NCBI GenBank assembly: GCA_033026295.1
Contig: CM065183.1
Location: forward strand, 21,491,202 to 21,555,201
Reading direction: 5' to 3'
DNA length: 64,000 bases
Source of the DNA: Channa striata
Taxonomy: Eukaryota; Chordata; Actinopteri; Anabantiformes; Channidae
The notes under the pieces were generated by a model, which had not been told where the DNA came from, ran no database searches, and saw only the letters and a program-made list of their open reading frames with translations. Of this stretch, positions 14,756 through 28,800 are shown piece by piece. Within the stretch, counting starts at the first letter, position 1. The number at the start of each line of letters is the position of its first letter. A program made the position numbers and the translations under genes.

Positions 14756-17700
14756 CCAGACACACAGAACTCAAACATTGATGCATTTTCAAACCCAATT
14801 CAAAGTGCAGACATTCCCGTTTGCTTGATTCTCTCCGACACACAGTGCATATCCGTAATTATACCGTCACTAACCTAAGACAAAACCTTTACAGGGATCC
14901 AAAAGCACTTATTCTTCTCAACATGATTTTATCTGTTGATAAATGAAATATTTAGGATCTAATTTACAATTTAGCAGTTTTTTAAAAATCCACATTTTGA
15001 GCCAAATTGATAAGGACAAGTCCGTCTCACTTTGCTGATCCTCTCACATGAGCTGACACCTTTCTCTCATTCTCAGCTGACGCTCATCCTTTACTCACAC
15101 GGTAACATTGTCATGCACGTACCATGGTTGTCAGATGTATTTATTTAAATATATAACTAAAAGGTTGACAGAGATTGTGAAGTGACATCACGCCGTTCTA
15201 ACCTTTGGGGGGTAACTTTCGTTACATCTGGTAAATCCAACGCTGACTGCTGACGGCTGACGGCCTGTGAATGCACACAGATATAAAGATTCCGAACTGC
15301 CCTTTCTGACAGCTGTGCCAGAGCCTGGATCTAGATCTGATTCAGGACCACGTACAAAGGCGCCCCACATCCTATTCAAAAAATCATTTTGGTTTGTCCA
15401 CGTTTCTTAAAAAATAAAACACCCACATTTGAATCACTTGGGGGGCAAAAACTTTGGCTTGGGGACACTTTAGAATGTGTACGGCTGAAAAGAGATGCAG
15501 TCCCATTCCAAAGACTCCAGAGGACATAAAGCTGTAAATGACCAAACAAAGAGAGATTAGAAAACTAAAGGACACGACCAAATGTGTCGTTTGGGTCTCG
15601 ATGGTTCATAGTGGATGTGTGGAACCTGCAGCACCCAAAGGCTTATTTTTTCAGAATTTTAAGATCTCAAAACTCTTTCTGGCCTGACAAAGGTCAAACA
15701 ACAAGTTATGGCATCTTTTCTTAACCCGATAATGTCACTAAATCAGAATTTCATACCATCAGCCTGAATTTGTGTTTCAGTCAGCAATGAGGGGCACAGT
15801 TCTGTCGCTACGTTACATAGAATATTTGTGTTCCATGGGTGATTACTCCCAATGACTAATGAACAGGAATGAGGAGTTCATCTTAAATTGTTGGGAAAAC
15901 TGACTTGATTACATCAAAGTAATCTCGTGACAGTGAACTGCAGGAATATAAATATAGAAAAAATTGATAAAACGTGCAAATGTAATGATCTAGTGTACAA
16001 ACAAGGATTAGAGAGGCAGCGTGGCCCAGAAGTCAACAAGAGGCGTCAGATCAGGCTAATGAGAACATTTAACCTAATCTGTGACAGAAAGCTCGTCTGT
16101 GCGTGCGCGTGCATGCGTGAATGCTAAATCTTTATCCGCTTATTACCATGCAGCTGCTGACATTTCCACCGCGGCTTTGAAGCGAGTAGCTCCAGAGGAG
16201 AGAAGAGAACACTTTGATGTGAGGTTAGATTAGGATGAAGACACAGAAATGGAGGCGAAAGCCACGTTGTTACAGCTCATTAAGCAGAGCGAAGACGAAC
16301 GTCCTGCTTTGTAGTTTCTTCTTCTCTTTTCGTGATGAATAAAAGCAGCAGCTGCTGCCTCTCGTAGTTCGTCCTGAGGTCACTCATTACATTTCTTTTA
16401 GGACTGTAGGCGTGTGCCTGTCTCCCCAGACTTTGCCCACAGGTTAAAGAGCAAATGTTGATTCAATGACGGCATCCTTGCTCTTATTTAGAGCGACTTG
16501 TGGAGATGCAGACCAGAAATATGGGAAGATAGATAGAGATGATACAACATGCAAAGGGGATGTGCAGGAATAACAGAATATTCAATTATTCAAATAATTC
16601 AACGTAGTTCTATCAAAACTTAATATTTAAAGTCTACACCGTTTTGAGCCGTTTACTTTTTATATCGCAGATAAGTAGAAGTAATGTAAAGACCGTGTTT
16701 CCTCTCACTTTACACAGGTATGAGAGGGTGGGAAACATTTCAGCTGCAGGCTCCTGGAAATGAAGTGAAGCACGGTGTGAGTTCTCCTTATGACAGATGA
16801 AGCTGCATTGTCGCGATTGTACCACCAAATGTTTGAAAAACACTTTAAATGCCTGGATTATTGAATCTCAAAAAAATGATTCTATTTCAGATCCATAACA
16901 TGCAGCAATAGTATCAGGTCAGAACCAAAGTGACGACGTTTCGGTTTTGCTGAACACGCTCTAATCGTTTAGCTTCCATTTAAATCCAGTTTTAAGAAAG
17001 CTGCCACAGGAACAATCGTTCTTATGGAGGGGCTGTCGTTACTGTCAAGTACACGCGACAGACCCAGACTGACTTGGGACTCAGTAATGAGTCTCCATTT
17101 GAAGGCGCCATATTTGAAGCCTGTGTCGTCGTCCTCTGTGTTAACCTCCTATTCTCACTAAACCAGGCATTTTTTCACTCCCACAAAAAAAGCTGAAAAT
17201 GTTTCATGTGCTGTGGGCGTGAAAACAAAGCTTTTCCACAACAATGACATCTGCCTACTCAGACAGAATCGTGTAACGTTAAACACTTTTTTCTCTGCTC
17301 ATTTCAGCTGAGCTCAGACAAAGCCGAGCTACAGCTGTTGTTACCGATGCTCTGCGACCGTACAACTGTGGCGCCCACTAGATTCACAGCCAACCTTTAA
17401 AAGGTGTAGTCGTGCAGGAATACAGTGAAAAGCCTTCAGAGTGTAGGAATCACAAAGACCCATCAAGGTGGTTCAATGTGTGCAGACAGACTTCAAAAAT
17501 GCAAAGTGTCTCTATGTCTTCTATCACAATCATAAAAAACATTCTAAAACTGATATTTGAAACTATCACCCCCAGAGTATTTGGCCTTTTATACAAGCTC
17601 TGCCATAATCCTAAAACATCGAGCTTCACAGCAAAGAGTCTTGGTGCTGTCTGTGCGTTTAAATATAAAATTCCTAGTAACATCAGATTCTTTTATATTT

Positions 17701-20700
17701 ATTTGCTATTGTTTTTCTTTCTGAATCTTTCTGAAAGAAATTATTTTGTGTCTTTTGTAGCACATGTACAGTATTTATTTGGGATATGTTTACAAAGCCA
17801 TTTGTAGCTATTTACAGCACATGTTCAGTGTTTATTTTATTTTCTTAATTTTTATGTCCTCTGTCTTTACAACAGATGCCCTGAAATCTCACTGAAATAA
17901 GTACTTGTTGTGTGAATAAATAAGAAAGTTTTTGAATCTGAATCTGACTAAATGAAAAAAAAACTGAAAACGAAACTCCTCGAGTTTTGAGTGATTAGTC
18001 ATAAGATGGTCAAATAAAACTAATGATCTAAAGAAGTCAGCTTGGCCTTAATGAAAATGTTACCCACATTTTATTATTACATTTTACATTTAGTCGTTTG
18101 ACAGACTCTTTTATACAAGACCACATAACTATTGTACTACAATAAATGCAAACATCTAATTTAAATTAAGTATTAATGATTTCATCAGTTAAAATAATGA
18201 TCTAATGATGATAGGAGTTTTCATAGTGTGCGATTCATTCTTAGCAGGAAACAAATTACGCAAACCTTTGTGATAATCCATGCATAGCTGTTATGGATAA
18301 TTTTGTAAAAACTAAAAATGTAAAACTCGTTAGGGAACATCACCAGAGCCATTTGGATTCTTTGTCTGGGAACCACAAATGTTTGCATGGATATTCAGTT
18401 TGGAGTGGCCAAGCCTGTAAACTGAAGACTTTTTCACTGTGTTTGATTTCTGTAAAAAAAAAAAAAAAATCAACAACTGAAACCAGTCAGTATTAGTGGG
18501 AGATTAGTCAGTGCTGGTTCCCTGATGCTGGTGACCCCACTGATCCATGTGAACAACCAGGCTGAACTCCAGAGTTGACACGTGACGTCCACTAACCCTG
18601 CTGCATTAAACACACAGGCAGCCAATCTGTTGTTGCCAGGACGGGAGGTCGAATCAACCCGAAAACATCAGCACTTCATCCTTCACTGCGACTCAAACCC
18701 ACTGACTGCGAGGCAAACACACACGTGAAAATCATGGTTTCCGTGGAAACAGCCCAGTGGCTTTATTAAGATATAATGAGTGTGCCTTTTCCCACCCACA
18801 TGTAAAGAGGTCTCATGTTACCATGGCACTGTCTGTCTGTTTGTCCCGAATGACTGGGAGGACGAGAGCGTCTCAGGGCTGAGATGAAGAGAAAATGAAA
18901 AAGGAAAACTAGAACTCAGGAGTGGTTAGACAGAAACTCGGTGCTTCAAGGAATTAAAGGCATTGGAACTGACATTTACTGCTCACTCTACACATAAAAC
19001 CAGGCATTCAACAGCGTAGCACAAGCATTTAATAACTGGTTCCTCAGAAAAATATGACTTACAGTTTATAGTTCAACTGCATTTTGCCGTACGGTGCTAT
19101 ACACTATTAATATGTTTGAACAGTGGTGCTTGAACGTTTGTCCAAACAAACTAATCTGACCAAAAAAATATTTGTTTCAAGGTATCAGGTGAAAAAAATA
19201 ATTAGCAAATCAATTTAAAAAAATGTTTTTTTTATTTGAAGCTGATATTTAAATAAAGGCAAACGGTTGTGAACAAAGAATAAAAAAATGATTCTAGTCT
19301 AAAACATAACGACCACATGCAACGAGGAGCATTGAGGGACTTTTATCACCCATTCAGAATCACTGATCATTTCCCTCACTAAAAACAGAGCCTGACAATA
19401 TCGATCATAACTCTCCATCTGCTGGCAAACAACTGCATTACACCGTCCAACGCCAGAGCACAAACCTGCAAACACGCTGAGCGCTGACAAGGTTTCCGCT
19501 GCTGTAATACAGGCCTTCATCAAAGTGTTCACTTTGGAAAAGACCCGCTAAGAAAGTGGCAGCAACTTTTGTTCACTTGACTGCTCAAATATAAATAATA
19601 AAACCGGAGCTGGGCTTCATCACTGGGTTTGGCACGTGGATCATAAAAGCAAAACATTCATCAGACCACACACAAAGTTCACCCTGTATGACAGCGGGTG
19701 AAAATCTATGAGCAGGATGAAGGACGACAGAAAACGTGACTTAGTTGAGTAGAGATTGGTAGTTTTTAAAAAGTTCACTTCAACGCTCACTCTCTCCATC
19801 TGCTGCTGCCAGCTGAGGCTCGGTGGTTCCTCCTTCGCTCGCCATGTCTTCTCCTCTTACCCTCTTCTCTTTGAAATGTCCCACTATTGCGGAGAACAAC
19901 TGTGAATCCTACACTCTCCTCTTTGCTGCTTTATTCTCTTTCGATGAAATCACATTCTTCGCTCTGAACTGTTCGGTGTCCTGCGTGAGCTGTCAGTCAA
20001 CAGAGTTTCCTGCCTCCCACTGGGCGAGGCGCTCTCTTCCTGACTGCAACCACCAAGACACAACATGAAGGAAGGTGGAGAACATGGGCCGGCACAGGCA
20101 GCAGTGCAAGACAATAAGAGCCAGAACTGCCTAAATGTACCGTTAGTTTTCATAAGAACAATTTAGCATAAGACCTAGTATCTGCAGGTGTGCAACAACA
20201 CATCCACGTAGATGAGGAACATGAGAGAAGCCGCTGACTACTGGCAAGGCCTAATGAGGGAGCAGAAGCAAGATCCAAATGGCCAGTGTCAGTACAGGGA
20301 AAAGGAAGAAGCAAGGGGCCACCTGGTGGCAGAGGGGGGACAGGCAGAGGCCGAGGAGCAGTGTAAGGAAACCAACACAGAACCAAATGAACTAAACCAG
20401 GACACGGGCTGGTGCCGCGGCATTCATTTGGTCATTTGTAGGAGCGGACACTTTCCATGCAGAAGAACAATCACAATCAGCGACATTTCTGCACGGCTGC
20501 AAAGATCCTGGGTGAGGTGTGTTTTGAAAGGATTTAAATCGTAGGTAGAGACCAAAAACTGAGCTCAAGAAAAGGATCAGGGCCTCCAGTTAGATTTCAA
20601 TGTCGCTGTGTCTGCTCCCAGTGGATTATTAACTTCATCCACTGCAATTTTAACTAACCTGCTGCGCTGAGAAATGGTTATGCAACTCCCATCAACCTGT

Positions 20701-23700
20701 AAAGCAACATGAGAGCGACTATAAATGACTGAGACAAGTCTGATTTCCCTTCAGTCTGGATTGAAAGCAGCACAGCTCTCGCAATGGGCCCCAGAGCACA
20801 AATAAACAGGCACAAACATGGATTTCAAGGCGGTTTCACGCACCCACCCAGCAGCATCAATTATTACTGGTGAGTCCCCTCTCAGACTGTCAGCTGGCAG
20901 CCTGAGCCATGAGTCGGTAAGTAGGGCACAATCACCAGACACAGTATCTGACCGGCTGGTCCCTGCTGTTTGAGGGTGTTTGGCTTCTGCTCCAAGAGCT
21001 TTTTTCAGACCCATGTCCACATGTGTATAAGCCACATTCAACTGTGTATGAGTTTCGCCTTTTAGGGCACCCTGGGATTTACTTGCATTAATGGATTCTA
21101 ACTTTGTCCTATAGAGGTGCAGCCTGGAGAAGAGAAGCCTCTGTCCATTCAGCACTTTGTGCAGAGACATTTGGAGGAATTCAAATATCCATATGTTTTA
21201 TCATATATCTACAGTATATTATATTACTGTCTTGGGACATATTTGCACAGTAGGATTGAACCTGATGGCCAGGGATGTTCAGCAGCTGCTGAGGTTTTAG
21301 GACGCAGCATTCAGGTCGGCTAACATCCATCTTCAGCCTCTCTCTGACCACCTGCACCGTCAGCTGCCTCGGCGACTGCTGACTTAGCAGCTCATAGCAG
21401 AGAATGACAGAAATGAATCTGTTTCTGCAATCCAAACCATTATCCCCACTAGAATGGTGTCCAAATGCCAAAGTCTGGGTGTCAACCACCAGACTTGAAA
21501 GTGGATCAAGGACTTGGGTCCAGGCCCTCAACATTAGGTCAGCGATTTCTAATTCCTGGGAACGTACATCGTTGTGGGTCTCACGTGGTCTGTAATCACC
21601 GGGATTGGTGATCGTGTTGTGAAAAGAGGCAGAGCAGCAACTGGTGTGAGGTGACTGAAGATTGTTAATCTATCCCTGGAACTGCTGCTGTCCTGACGTG
21701 TCTTTAGTCTGTCTCAGGGTCTGTCCACAAGTGTTAACACATTCAATATACAAGTGTTGCTAGAGTTTTCACCTTTTTAGATTGCATTGCCTAATACATG
21801 CACCTGGGAAGAATGCAAAGTTGTTTTCCCATCGATGACGTCTCATGACAGAGAACAGGAATCAACAAAATGATCAAATAACACGGCCAGGATGTAATCT
21901 ACTTTGTGTCTGAAGGTTCAACCTATAGCTGCTTACCCACTGTCATGCCGCAGAGATAGAGTCTGTTCTCTGCACAGCCATTACTGCTTGGCTTGGTCCT
22001 GCACAGGACCCCAGGACAAGAACAGACTGGACAGACTGGGCCGCAGAAAAGATCCCTGCGGTCAACCGTCCACTATTCAGGACGTGTATATCTCCAGAAT
22101 CTGGAAAAGCTCAAAAAACTCACTGAACTAAATCACTGAACCTGCAAATACTCGTCTGAGATCCCACTGACATCCATGCAAACAACTGAAGGAGCAGATG
22201 CTTGAACTAAGCACAGGCACCGACTTTAATGATCTTTTATGAATGATAACACTTTAATGATCGATAACACTTTAACAGCATCATCACTGCTGATGTCGAC
22301 ATCAGCCGGAGTAAAGTAGAACCGCGCACTGCTCATCGACTTCCACCACTTCACGTCAAAGCTCCGGTCAGAGTCTTTACTCACAGTTTCACAGAAGCAT
22401 CTTTACTTAGACAAGGCGCAAATTCAAATATTGACCTCTGGATTTTAGGTAAGATCCTTTGAATAAAAATTAATTTTAATATGTAGTACTACTTTGCAAG
22501 ACAAAAGGACAAATACATCAATACATCTATATACAAATTAGGAAGAATTGTGTGGGCAAATAAATACTTACACAGCATCTTAATTTTGCAGTTGGTTAAG
22601 ATGGAGCTCATTTGATCTATTCATATTCCTTTGAGCATTTTCATTATAACAAAACAACGCAAGAAGGTTTTGTATTTACATTTTTCATATTCACCCACGG
22701 CTGCACTTACTACAAAATATTTTTTCTGGAATTTAACAGAGTACATATTTAAAGCAACGTCAAATGGAAATACTCTAGGAAATTATGTTTATCTCAAAAT
22801 AATTTCATTATCATGTCATGGACAGAAATATCAGTACCACCACTGCCACCGCTGTTTATTGTAAAGCTCTTGTGTCCGATTTTCTTTGATCGTTCTGACA
22901 CGCACAGCTGTTGGTTTGGTTCTTTTCGTTCTGTGGAGCAGAGATCAGCTACAACAAGCAGTTGCTCTGTGGGATTAATAATCTTGGTTGAAACTGGAAT
23001 GCTGAATCTTAAAGCAGGATTCATACACGTTTTGTTTACAAACCACCCTAAATTACATTTCTATTAGACATGAATATAAACATTTTTTAGGTTGCCAGGT
23101 TGTGGAAAATCCTCCAGTCAATGTAACACGCTGACTGTATGAATTTCTCATTCTGCTTGGTGTAAATGTTGTCAAACCATTAAAAGGAACTTTAGGTTCC
23201 ATGTTTTCTTTTAAGTCTTCAGCATTTCATTTCAAATGTTGGCAGTCTGTCTGTAAATTAACGAAAGTTAGCCACCGCTAAAGGTTATAAATGTTAATAA
23301 ATCGTGGGTTCTATTATGTCTGCAATCATAAATGTCAGTAAGTAATAAATACATGGATTTTGGTACAATGATGAGGTCTCAGAGGATTCACCACAAACTG
23401 GCAACTCATATCAGAAGCTTATATCATATCTAAAAAGCATTAATAATGTAAAGACTATCCTGTAACAAACCATGTAACTAAAGCACACAAATCCTTTATG
23501 AAATATCAAGTGTTAACGGTGTTTCATAAAATGTGATGCAGGACGTTTTTGAAGTGGCCATGATGAAGCAATTGTCAACTCCGGTGAGCAGCACAAAAAC
23601 CGCCTGTGCCCAGCAGGAATATGACAGTTATTAAGAATGATTTCTGCTGGTGACTGATGCTTGTGCATATCTCGCTGGGCTGACGACGAGCAGCAGCGTT

Positions 23701-23856
23701 GGACTGACATAAATCGGTGGCAGTGGCCTACTCATCCAGCCGAAGCCCGGCAGCCCGAACACGGCGCCGATCGTCAGCCCCCGTGGGGGGAAAAGCCGCA
23801 TGAGGGGCCCGACACACGGGGGGTAAAAACGCGGGGTACTTACTGTCCGAGGCCAT
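464..23856 (-). CDS. syt16: Synaptotagmin-16 (SYT14/16 family), 7 coding exons
   Basis: Coding exons in transcript order: 23844-23856, 10799-10972, 7117-7347, 4833-5071, 1345-1806, 933-1122, 464-777; phases agree at all junctions and give 540 residues. A membrane segment lies at about residues 11-30 (IGFLSAVGVFIVALAVLFLF), followed by a basic patch. An acidic Ser/Asp-rich stretch follows (exon 3), then a variable linker (exon 4), C2A (about 245-370) and C2B (about 395-530). C2B carries the family block around ATTGRMSVEVIKGSHF and ends CRWHVLLEG. The acidic residues of the canonical C2 calcium loops are mostly missing, for example GGRMSRERM in C2A and YSRRSMKRKEM in C2B. This matches the known calcium-independent SYT14/16 group, thought to act in membrane trafficking. 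SYT16 is preferred over SYT14 because SNAPC1 is next door, as in human. The first exon has only 13 coding nt and is the least certain part; it lies in a CpG-rich region and its phase fits. Confidence 0.88.
4183..4207. repeat. (GT)n microsatellite, with (AC)n at 4380-4402
   Basis: Two short tracts in opposite phase, about 170 bp apart, in a syt16 intron. Confidence 0.9.
13291..13793. repeat. Imperfect tandem duplication inside syt16 intron 1
   Basis: Copy 1 is 13291-13497 and copy 2 is 13499-13793. Both contain, in the same order, atcaagcatgtgttgcttat, ctgtggatccctcagaatgg and ccaaatgccttggattaatg. Copy 1 lacks two internal segments that are present in copy 2. No known repeat family was recognised. 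Confidence 0.9.
14687..14750. repeat. (AC)32 microsatellite
   Basis: Perfect 64-bp dinucleotide tract in syt16 intron 1. Confidence 0.97.
17830..17948 (+). repeat. Possible LINE 3' tail
   Basis: The sequence atgccctgaaatctcactga, then a gaataaataag stretch and a short (gaatct)n end, resembles the 3' terminus of teleost non-LTR elements. Only the tail is recognisable. Confidence 0.35.
22010..22130 (+). repeat. Possible LINE-derived coding remnant
   Basis: A frame reads DKNRLDRLGRRKDP and then PSTIQDVYISRIWKSS. This is weakly like the region just after the reverse transcriptase in teleost LINEs. Very short. Confidence 0.25.
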
Positions 23857-24040
23857 GGCTGCGGCCGTCGCCCTTCACGCTGGCAGCGGAGCGGTGTGTG
23901 TGCTCGGCGGAGGAGAGGCAGCAGCATCCCCGCCGCCGCTCGTCCTCCAGCCCCGCAGATCTGCAGCCACCCAGCGGGGAGCGGGGAGCCCTTCACGGAC
24001 TGTCGGACAGCAGCGCTCCCGTGACGCGCACACGTCTCCT
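23700..24040 (-). promoter_or_regulatory. Putative syt16 promoter / CpG-rich first-exon region
   Basis: GC- and CpG-dense sequence surrounds the proposed start codon at 23856-23854 and stands out from the AT-rich flanks. The first donor site (GTAAGT, complement of 23838-23843) is inside it. No TATA box was identified. The promoter role is inferred from base composition and position only. Confidence 0.45.
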
Positions 24041-24874
24041 GTTCTCGGACCCTTCAACCTCAATTTCCATAAATTACCAAACGTCACAATAATTTACATT
24101 TGCAGTATTATTAATAGTGAACTAGTATAATTTTCTTTCACGAATTCCGCAGGGAACATTACACAGCAAAAGTTAAGTGGTTAATTTGTAGGAACATTCT
24201 GCTTTAGCATGGAAAGACGTGCTCGTTAATTAAATCAATTCATATAAACCAGATCAAAACTCACTACAAATAAAACAAGGCCGCACATTCCATTCAAGCT
24301 AACGCTAGCCGACTAGCTATCAAGTGCTACCATCGGGGAGTTAGCGCTCAGCTACTCACCGTGGGCTCTGGGTGGAAGCCAACTTTTCCTAATCTAATTC
24401 AATAAAAAACATTTGAAATGTTTCAATGAAACATTTGGCTGAATCCAGTGATGGAGACTTAAAGCAGCCAAATGACTCGGCTAAAGCTAAACTAGCTCAT
24501 CCAGAAGCTAACCTTCGGAGACTACGAAGCTAAGTACGCTAGGACTAATGTTACTTTCGACTACGTTTCAGCATGTTTAAGTTTACGATATTGTTTTTTA
24601 AATACATTTTATTGTAATTAATTTTAGAATCACTATTAAAATTGCCAGAGAAAGGCCTTTGTAACGAGCAGAATGTTTTGTACTGATCTGTGCATTATAG
24701 TCTGCATAAGGTAAAGTCAGCTAAATCTTTACTGAGCCACATCGGGGAGATTTACTTATTACACAGCTCATAGAATTAATTAGTAAGTAAATTGACAAGA
24801 AATACAACTTATTTAAAAGTAGCTTAATATTAAATTTTAAAGGTGGATTCTTACCTACTGTATTTCTAAAAAAA

Positions 24875-25060
24875 TTTCAATTCACTTCAACTTTATTTAT
24901 ATAGCACCAATTCACAACAAAGGATCTTCCATAAATTCATTTGAGAAGAAACAACAAATCCCCCGTGAGCAGCTGTAGGCAACAGTGGAGGAAACACCTC
25001 CAGCAGAACCAGGCTCGGTGGGCGGCCGTCTGCCTCGACCCGCTGGGCTGAGGACTTTAA
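24875..25060 (+). repeat. Degenerate dispersed teleost repeat
   Basis: It begins caattcacttcaactttatt, continues through tatagcaccaattcacaac, and contains acctccagcagaaccaggct followed by a CpG-rich piece. This combination is familiar from a very abundant dispersed repeat in teleost introns and intergenic DNA. It lies between syt16 and snapc1. Family name not assigned. Confidence 0.55.
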
Positions 25061-25876
25061 TACTGTGGCAAAGGCTTCACATGGAAAACCATAAGAGAAA
25101 AACAGAAGAATAAGACAAAATGCCATTTGAATCCACCTACTTACCTACTTTTATTATTTGGTTTAAAATCTCCCCTAATTATTCTTGGACTGAATCGCAT
25201 GACACACATGAAGGACATGGACAGAAATAAGCGGTTTAAGAGGCTTTATATAAAAAAAGACTTTTAAATATTTAAACACTAGAAGCAAAAATGAAGGCAG
25301 AGCTGCAGAACACAACCCAGTTTAAACCGGTGACAAACTAAGCTGCTCAGACAGCTGAGCTTCATATAGAGTTTCCAATAATTTACCTTTAAAAATATTC
25401 ACTTTGTTCTGTATTTGGATATAGATACATAAAATCATCTTGTGCTCCAGTGTATTTGTTTTTATGTGTTCTGTATCAGAAACATCTGCTCTGTGCTAAT
25501 CCATCATTTAAAAGGTTTAAACGTTCACATTTTCGGTCATGGTGTCTATTAGTAAGTGGAAGCAAAAACAATCAAGGTTACTGAAGATTTAGAGAATAAG
25601 CATTTTACTAATGCAGCAGTGAAAAAGTTAAAATAAAAACAGTTACTATTTCTGCTCTATGAGTTTATGTAATAAAAATTATTTACAACACTTTAAGCAG
25701 TAAAAACATTCACATTTTATGGAATAATGGCCCCAATAATGTGGTAGAACAGACTTTCCAGGTTGGAGAAAATAAAATGATAAAGACATATGAGCATTTT
25801 AACAACACATCCTCCTTGAAACAAACATGAAAACAGCAGCTCCAGCCCAGGTTTAGGATGAAGGTCGACTCCTGCT

Positions 25877-28800
25877 TCAGCAAGACCACTTGAATTTTTT
25901 GTACGTTTTGGGTTTTTCTGAATGAAGCAAAAACAAACATAATAAATGAAAGTAATCAAGTGGATTCCTCCTCCACACTGTGGGACACAAACTCATGACG
26001 TAAGAGCAATAGAGTGAGAAGCGGTTTAAACGTTTAAGGGTTTGTGACGTACCAGGAGCAGAGTCCAGCGTGGTGAGACTGTTAATCATAGTGGTGTTTG
26101 CAGCTTCCCTCCATGCGTCACCTGAGAAACATACAGTCGTCATGGGTGACGAGTGATTTACAGTTAAGGAACCCCTTCCCCGACTCCCTTCAGCCTGCCT
26201 TATCCTCGGCCAACCCGGCAGAGTCTAATTTCAATCGTCCTGATGTGTTATCTGCGTCCTTAGTGTCGGACGTTTGTAAGCTGGGCTGGACTTACCTGAG
26301 ATGAGCGCACTCCCACTGGTTCTGGCTTTGAGTGACGGTCTGCTTATTCTCGAAGGACCTGACAAGTTCAAGGATCCAGCTTCATGACGGATGAAATCCA
26401 CCTCCACCTGACGATGACGACGTGACCTGGGGGCCTGAGACACGTGTACATACAATGATTTGAACAAAATACATCCACTGCATAAAAGAGAAAAATGAAA
26501 ATGAGCGATCTCGAAAAGGAAATGTTTAATTCTTTCCTATGGAAAATAAAAACCATATCAAATTTATGACATGAAACAAACCTCTGCCGCCTCGCCGTAT
26601 GCTTTTGACTTGATGAGGGCCAGGCGCTCGGCTCTTCGGGAGCACTGGGGGACACAAAACAGGAGCTCAGTAAACAGCCCCACTCGTTGGACACAGTAAT
26701 TATTACAGCTTTCAACAAGATATTTAAATTAAAAAGACAAAAAAATAAAGCACTTTTGGAGCCCAGGAGATATCATGGAGCATTCAGAGATTTTACTAAA
26801 ATATGACAAAAATGCTTGATTTTAATTTGAAGACACTCATTTGGTGCCTACTGCTGTGTGACGGTTAAAGGGATCCAATCCATCCAACTATTTATTAATA
26901 AGTAACTGCTTATCCTGACCAGGGTTGTGCAGGTCTGGGGTCTACGCCTGGTCCACCCTGGACAAGCCTGAATGTGACTTTTGTCTCTCACCAAAAACAA
27001 TAAAAAATAAAATAAATAAATCTGTTTAGTTTTATTCTTCCGACACCTCCCAGGGCTCCCTATAATTTGCTGCACACTCCAGGGATGTTTCATTCATCCT
27101 TTAGGAAGTGGATGAGCTCTGAGTTCAACAAAGGGAAATAAGGTAAATGAACTTACATCCTGCTGAGACGATGTCCCCTCACTGCTGTCTTCATCATCTG
27201 AATCATCCTGATGGGACAAAATATCAGACTGTTTATTGGGTTCTGTCTCAGATGTGAGGATTTGGGAGAATTTCCCTCACTTCTAAATAACCAATTTAAA
27301 ATTATTTAAGAGTTTGGCACATTATTTTTCTCTGTGTGTAATTTGTAATTCACAAACTGGCAGAGACAGCTTTTAAAATTACAGACAGATATTTTGTCTA
27401 AAGAAAAGTGTAAAAGAGTAAATATCAATCAACCAAATAATAACTGATTTAAATGCAATTCAATAACCAACCAAGTCATGTAAAAAATAAAAGTGCACAA
27501 AAAACATTAAGTCAAGAATTAATAAGAAAATATAAGCACAAACGCATAAAAACATAGGTTGAAATATTAAAATGATTTTTAAAAGACACTGCTTTTTTAC
27601 ATCTGCTTGTACAGGTTATTTAAAGCTTATGAAGTAATAAAAGGACCTTAAATCTTAAATTTGGAACCTTCAAGTATTGAGGTCAGAACATGTGGCAAGA
27701 AAATCTACTTGCGAGGAAAACAAGGATGTTGTGTTGAGATAAACAAAATCACCCACGACTGCAGGCCCATGCCCGGATCTAACACCATCATTCAGTTTGC
27801 AGACTACAGCGATCGGTCTCATCACCAACGACGATGAGACTGCCTATAGGGAGGAGGTCCAGGATCTGGTCACCAAGGAGCTCATTGTGAACTTCAGGAA
27901 GGAGAAAAGAGGCTCACACCATCCCATCCATGTTAACGGGACGGCCGTTGAGCCTGTCTCATCCTTCAAGTTCCTGGGTATCCACATCTCGGAGGACCTG
28001 TCCTGGACCTCCAACACCTCCAGCCTAATCAAGAAGGCTCACCGGCGCCTCTTCTTCTTGAGAACGCTCAAGGAAAACCAACTCCCCTCGGCTATCCAGG
28101 GAACTTCTACCGCTGCACAATAGCGAGCACCCTAACCACCTGTGTCACAGTCTGGTATATGAGCGGCTCTGCAGCGGGTAGTGAAAACGGCGTTACAGGG
28201 ACTCCACTTCCAGCCATTGAGGACATACAAAAGAAACACTGTCTGCGTAGCACGCTGCATTCTTAAGGACTCCTCTCATCTTCAGGTTCCCCCGGACGAG
28301 AACCACCAGACTGAGGAACAGCTTCTTTCCTAGATCTGTCTCCTTATTGAACGCTGCCCCCACTGACTATCACACATTTATATTTGTAAGTTTCTGTTTA
28401 TACAAATCCATATGTAAATTCCCAATTATAGTAAATAGCAGACAGTATATCATATTCATATCTACTTGTATATTCCTGATTACTATAGCAACCAATATAT
28501 ACTTTCTTATATCTGTAAATTTCTGACATAGTTAATAGCGACCTGTATATTATTTACATATGAATTTGCATACGCTCATATGCTCATCTAGTTAACAAAA
28601 ACCTGTATAATATGTTCACAGCGTCTTTAAATATGATCCATATCTTCTCCTGTACATATTTTCTAGAGCTTACTGCACTTCTGGTTGGACATAAACTGCA
28701 TTTCGTTATAATGCATAATCGAATAGCAACATTTCTACAATGGTGAAAGACAGTTTTAGTGACCAACCCAGTTTGTTAGACGATGGACCATGACACTCTG

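Larger units (their letters stand above)
10973..23843 (-). other. syt16 intron 1 (large, about 12.9 kb)
   Basis: The donor GTAAGT follows ATGGCCTCGGACA, and the acceptor CCTGCCAG precedes the membrane-segment exon. Inside are a tandem duplication (13291-13793), an (AC)32 microsatellite, a possible LINE tail near 17830-17948 and a weak copy of a dispersed repeat near 18080-18130. I saw no further coding exon or RNA gene. The shorter syt16 introns (for example 7348-10798) also show no gene. Confidence 0.55.

Noticed and set aside
20212..20544. 110-residue plus-strand open frame in syt16 intron 1
   Set aside because: No recognisable domain or neighbouring exons, and a charged low-complexity composition; treated as chance.
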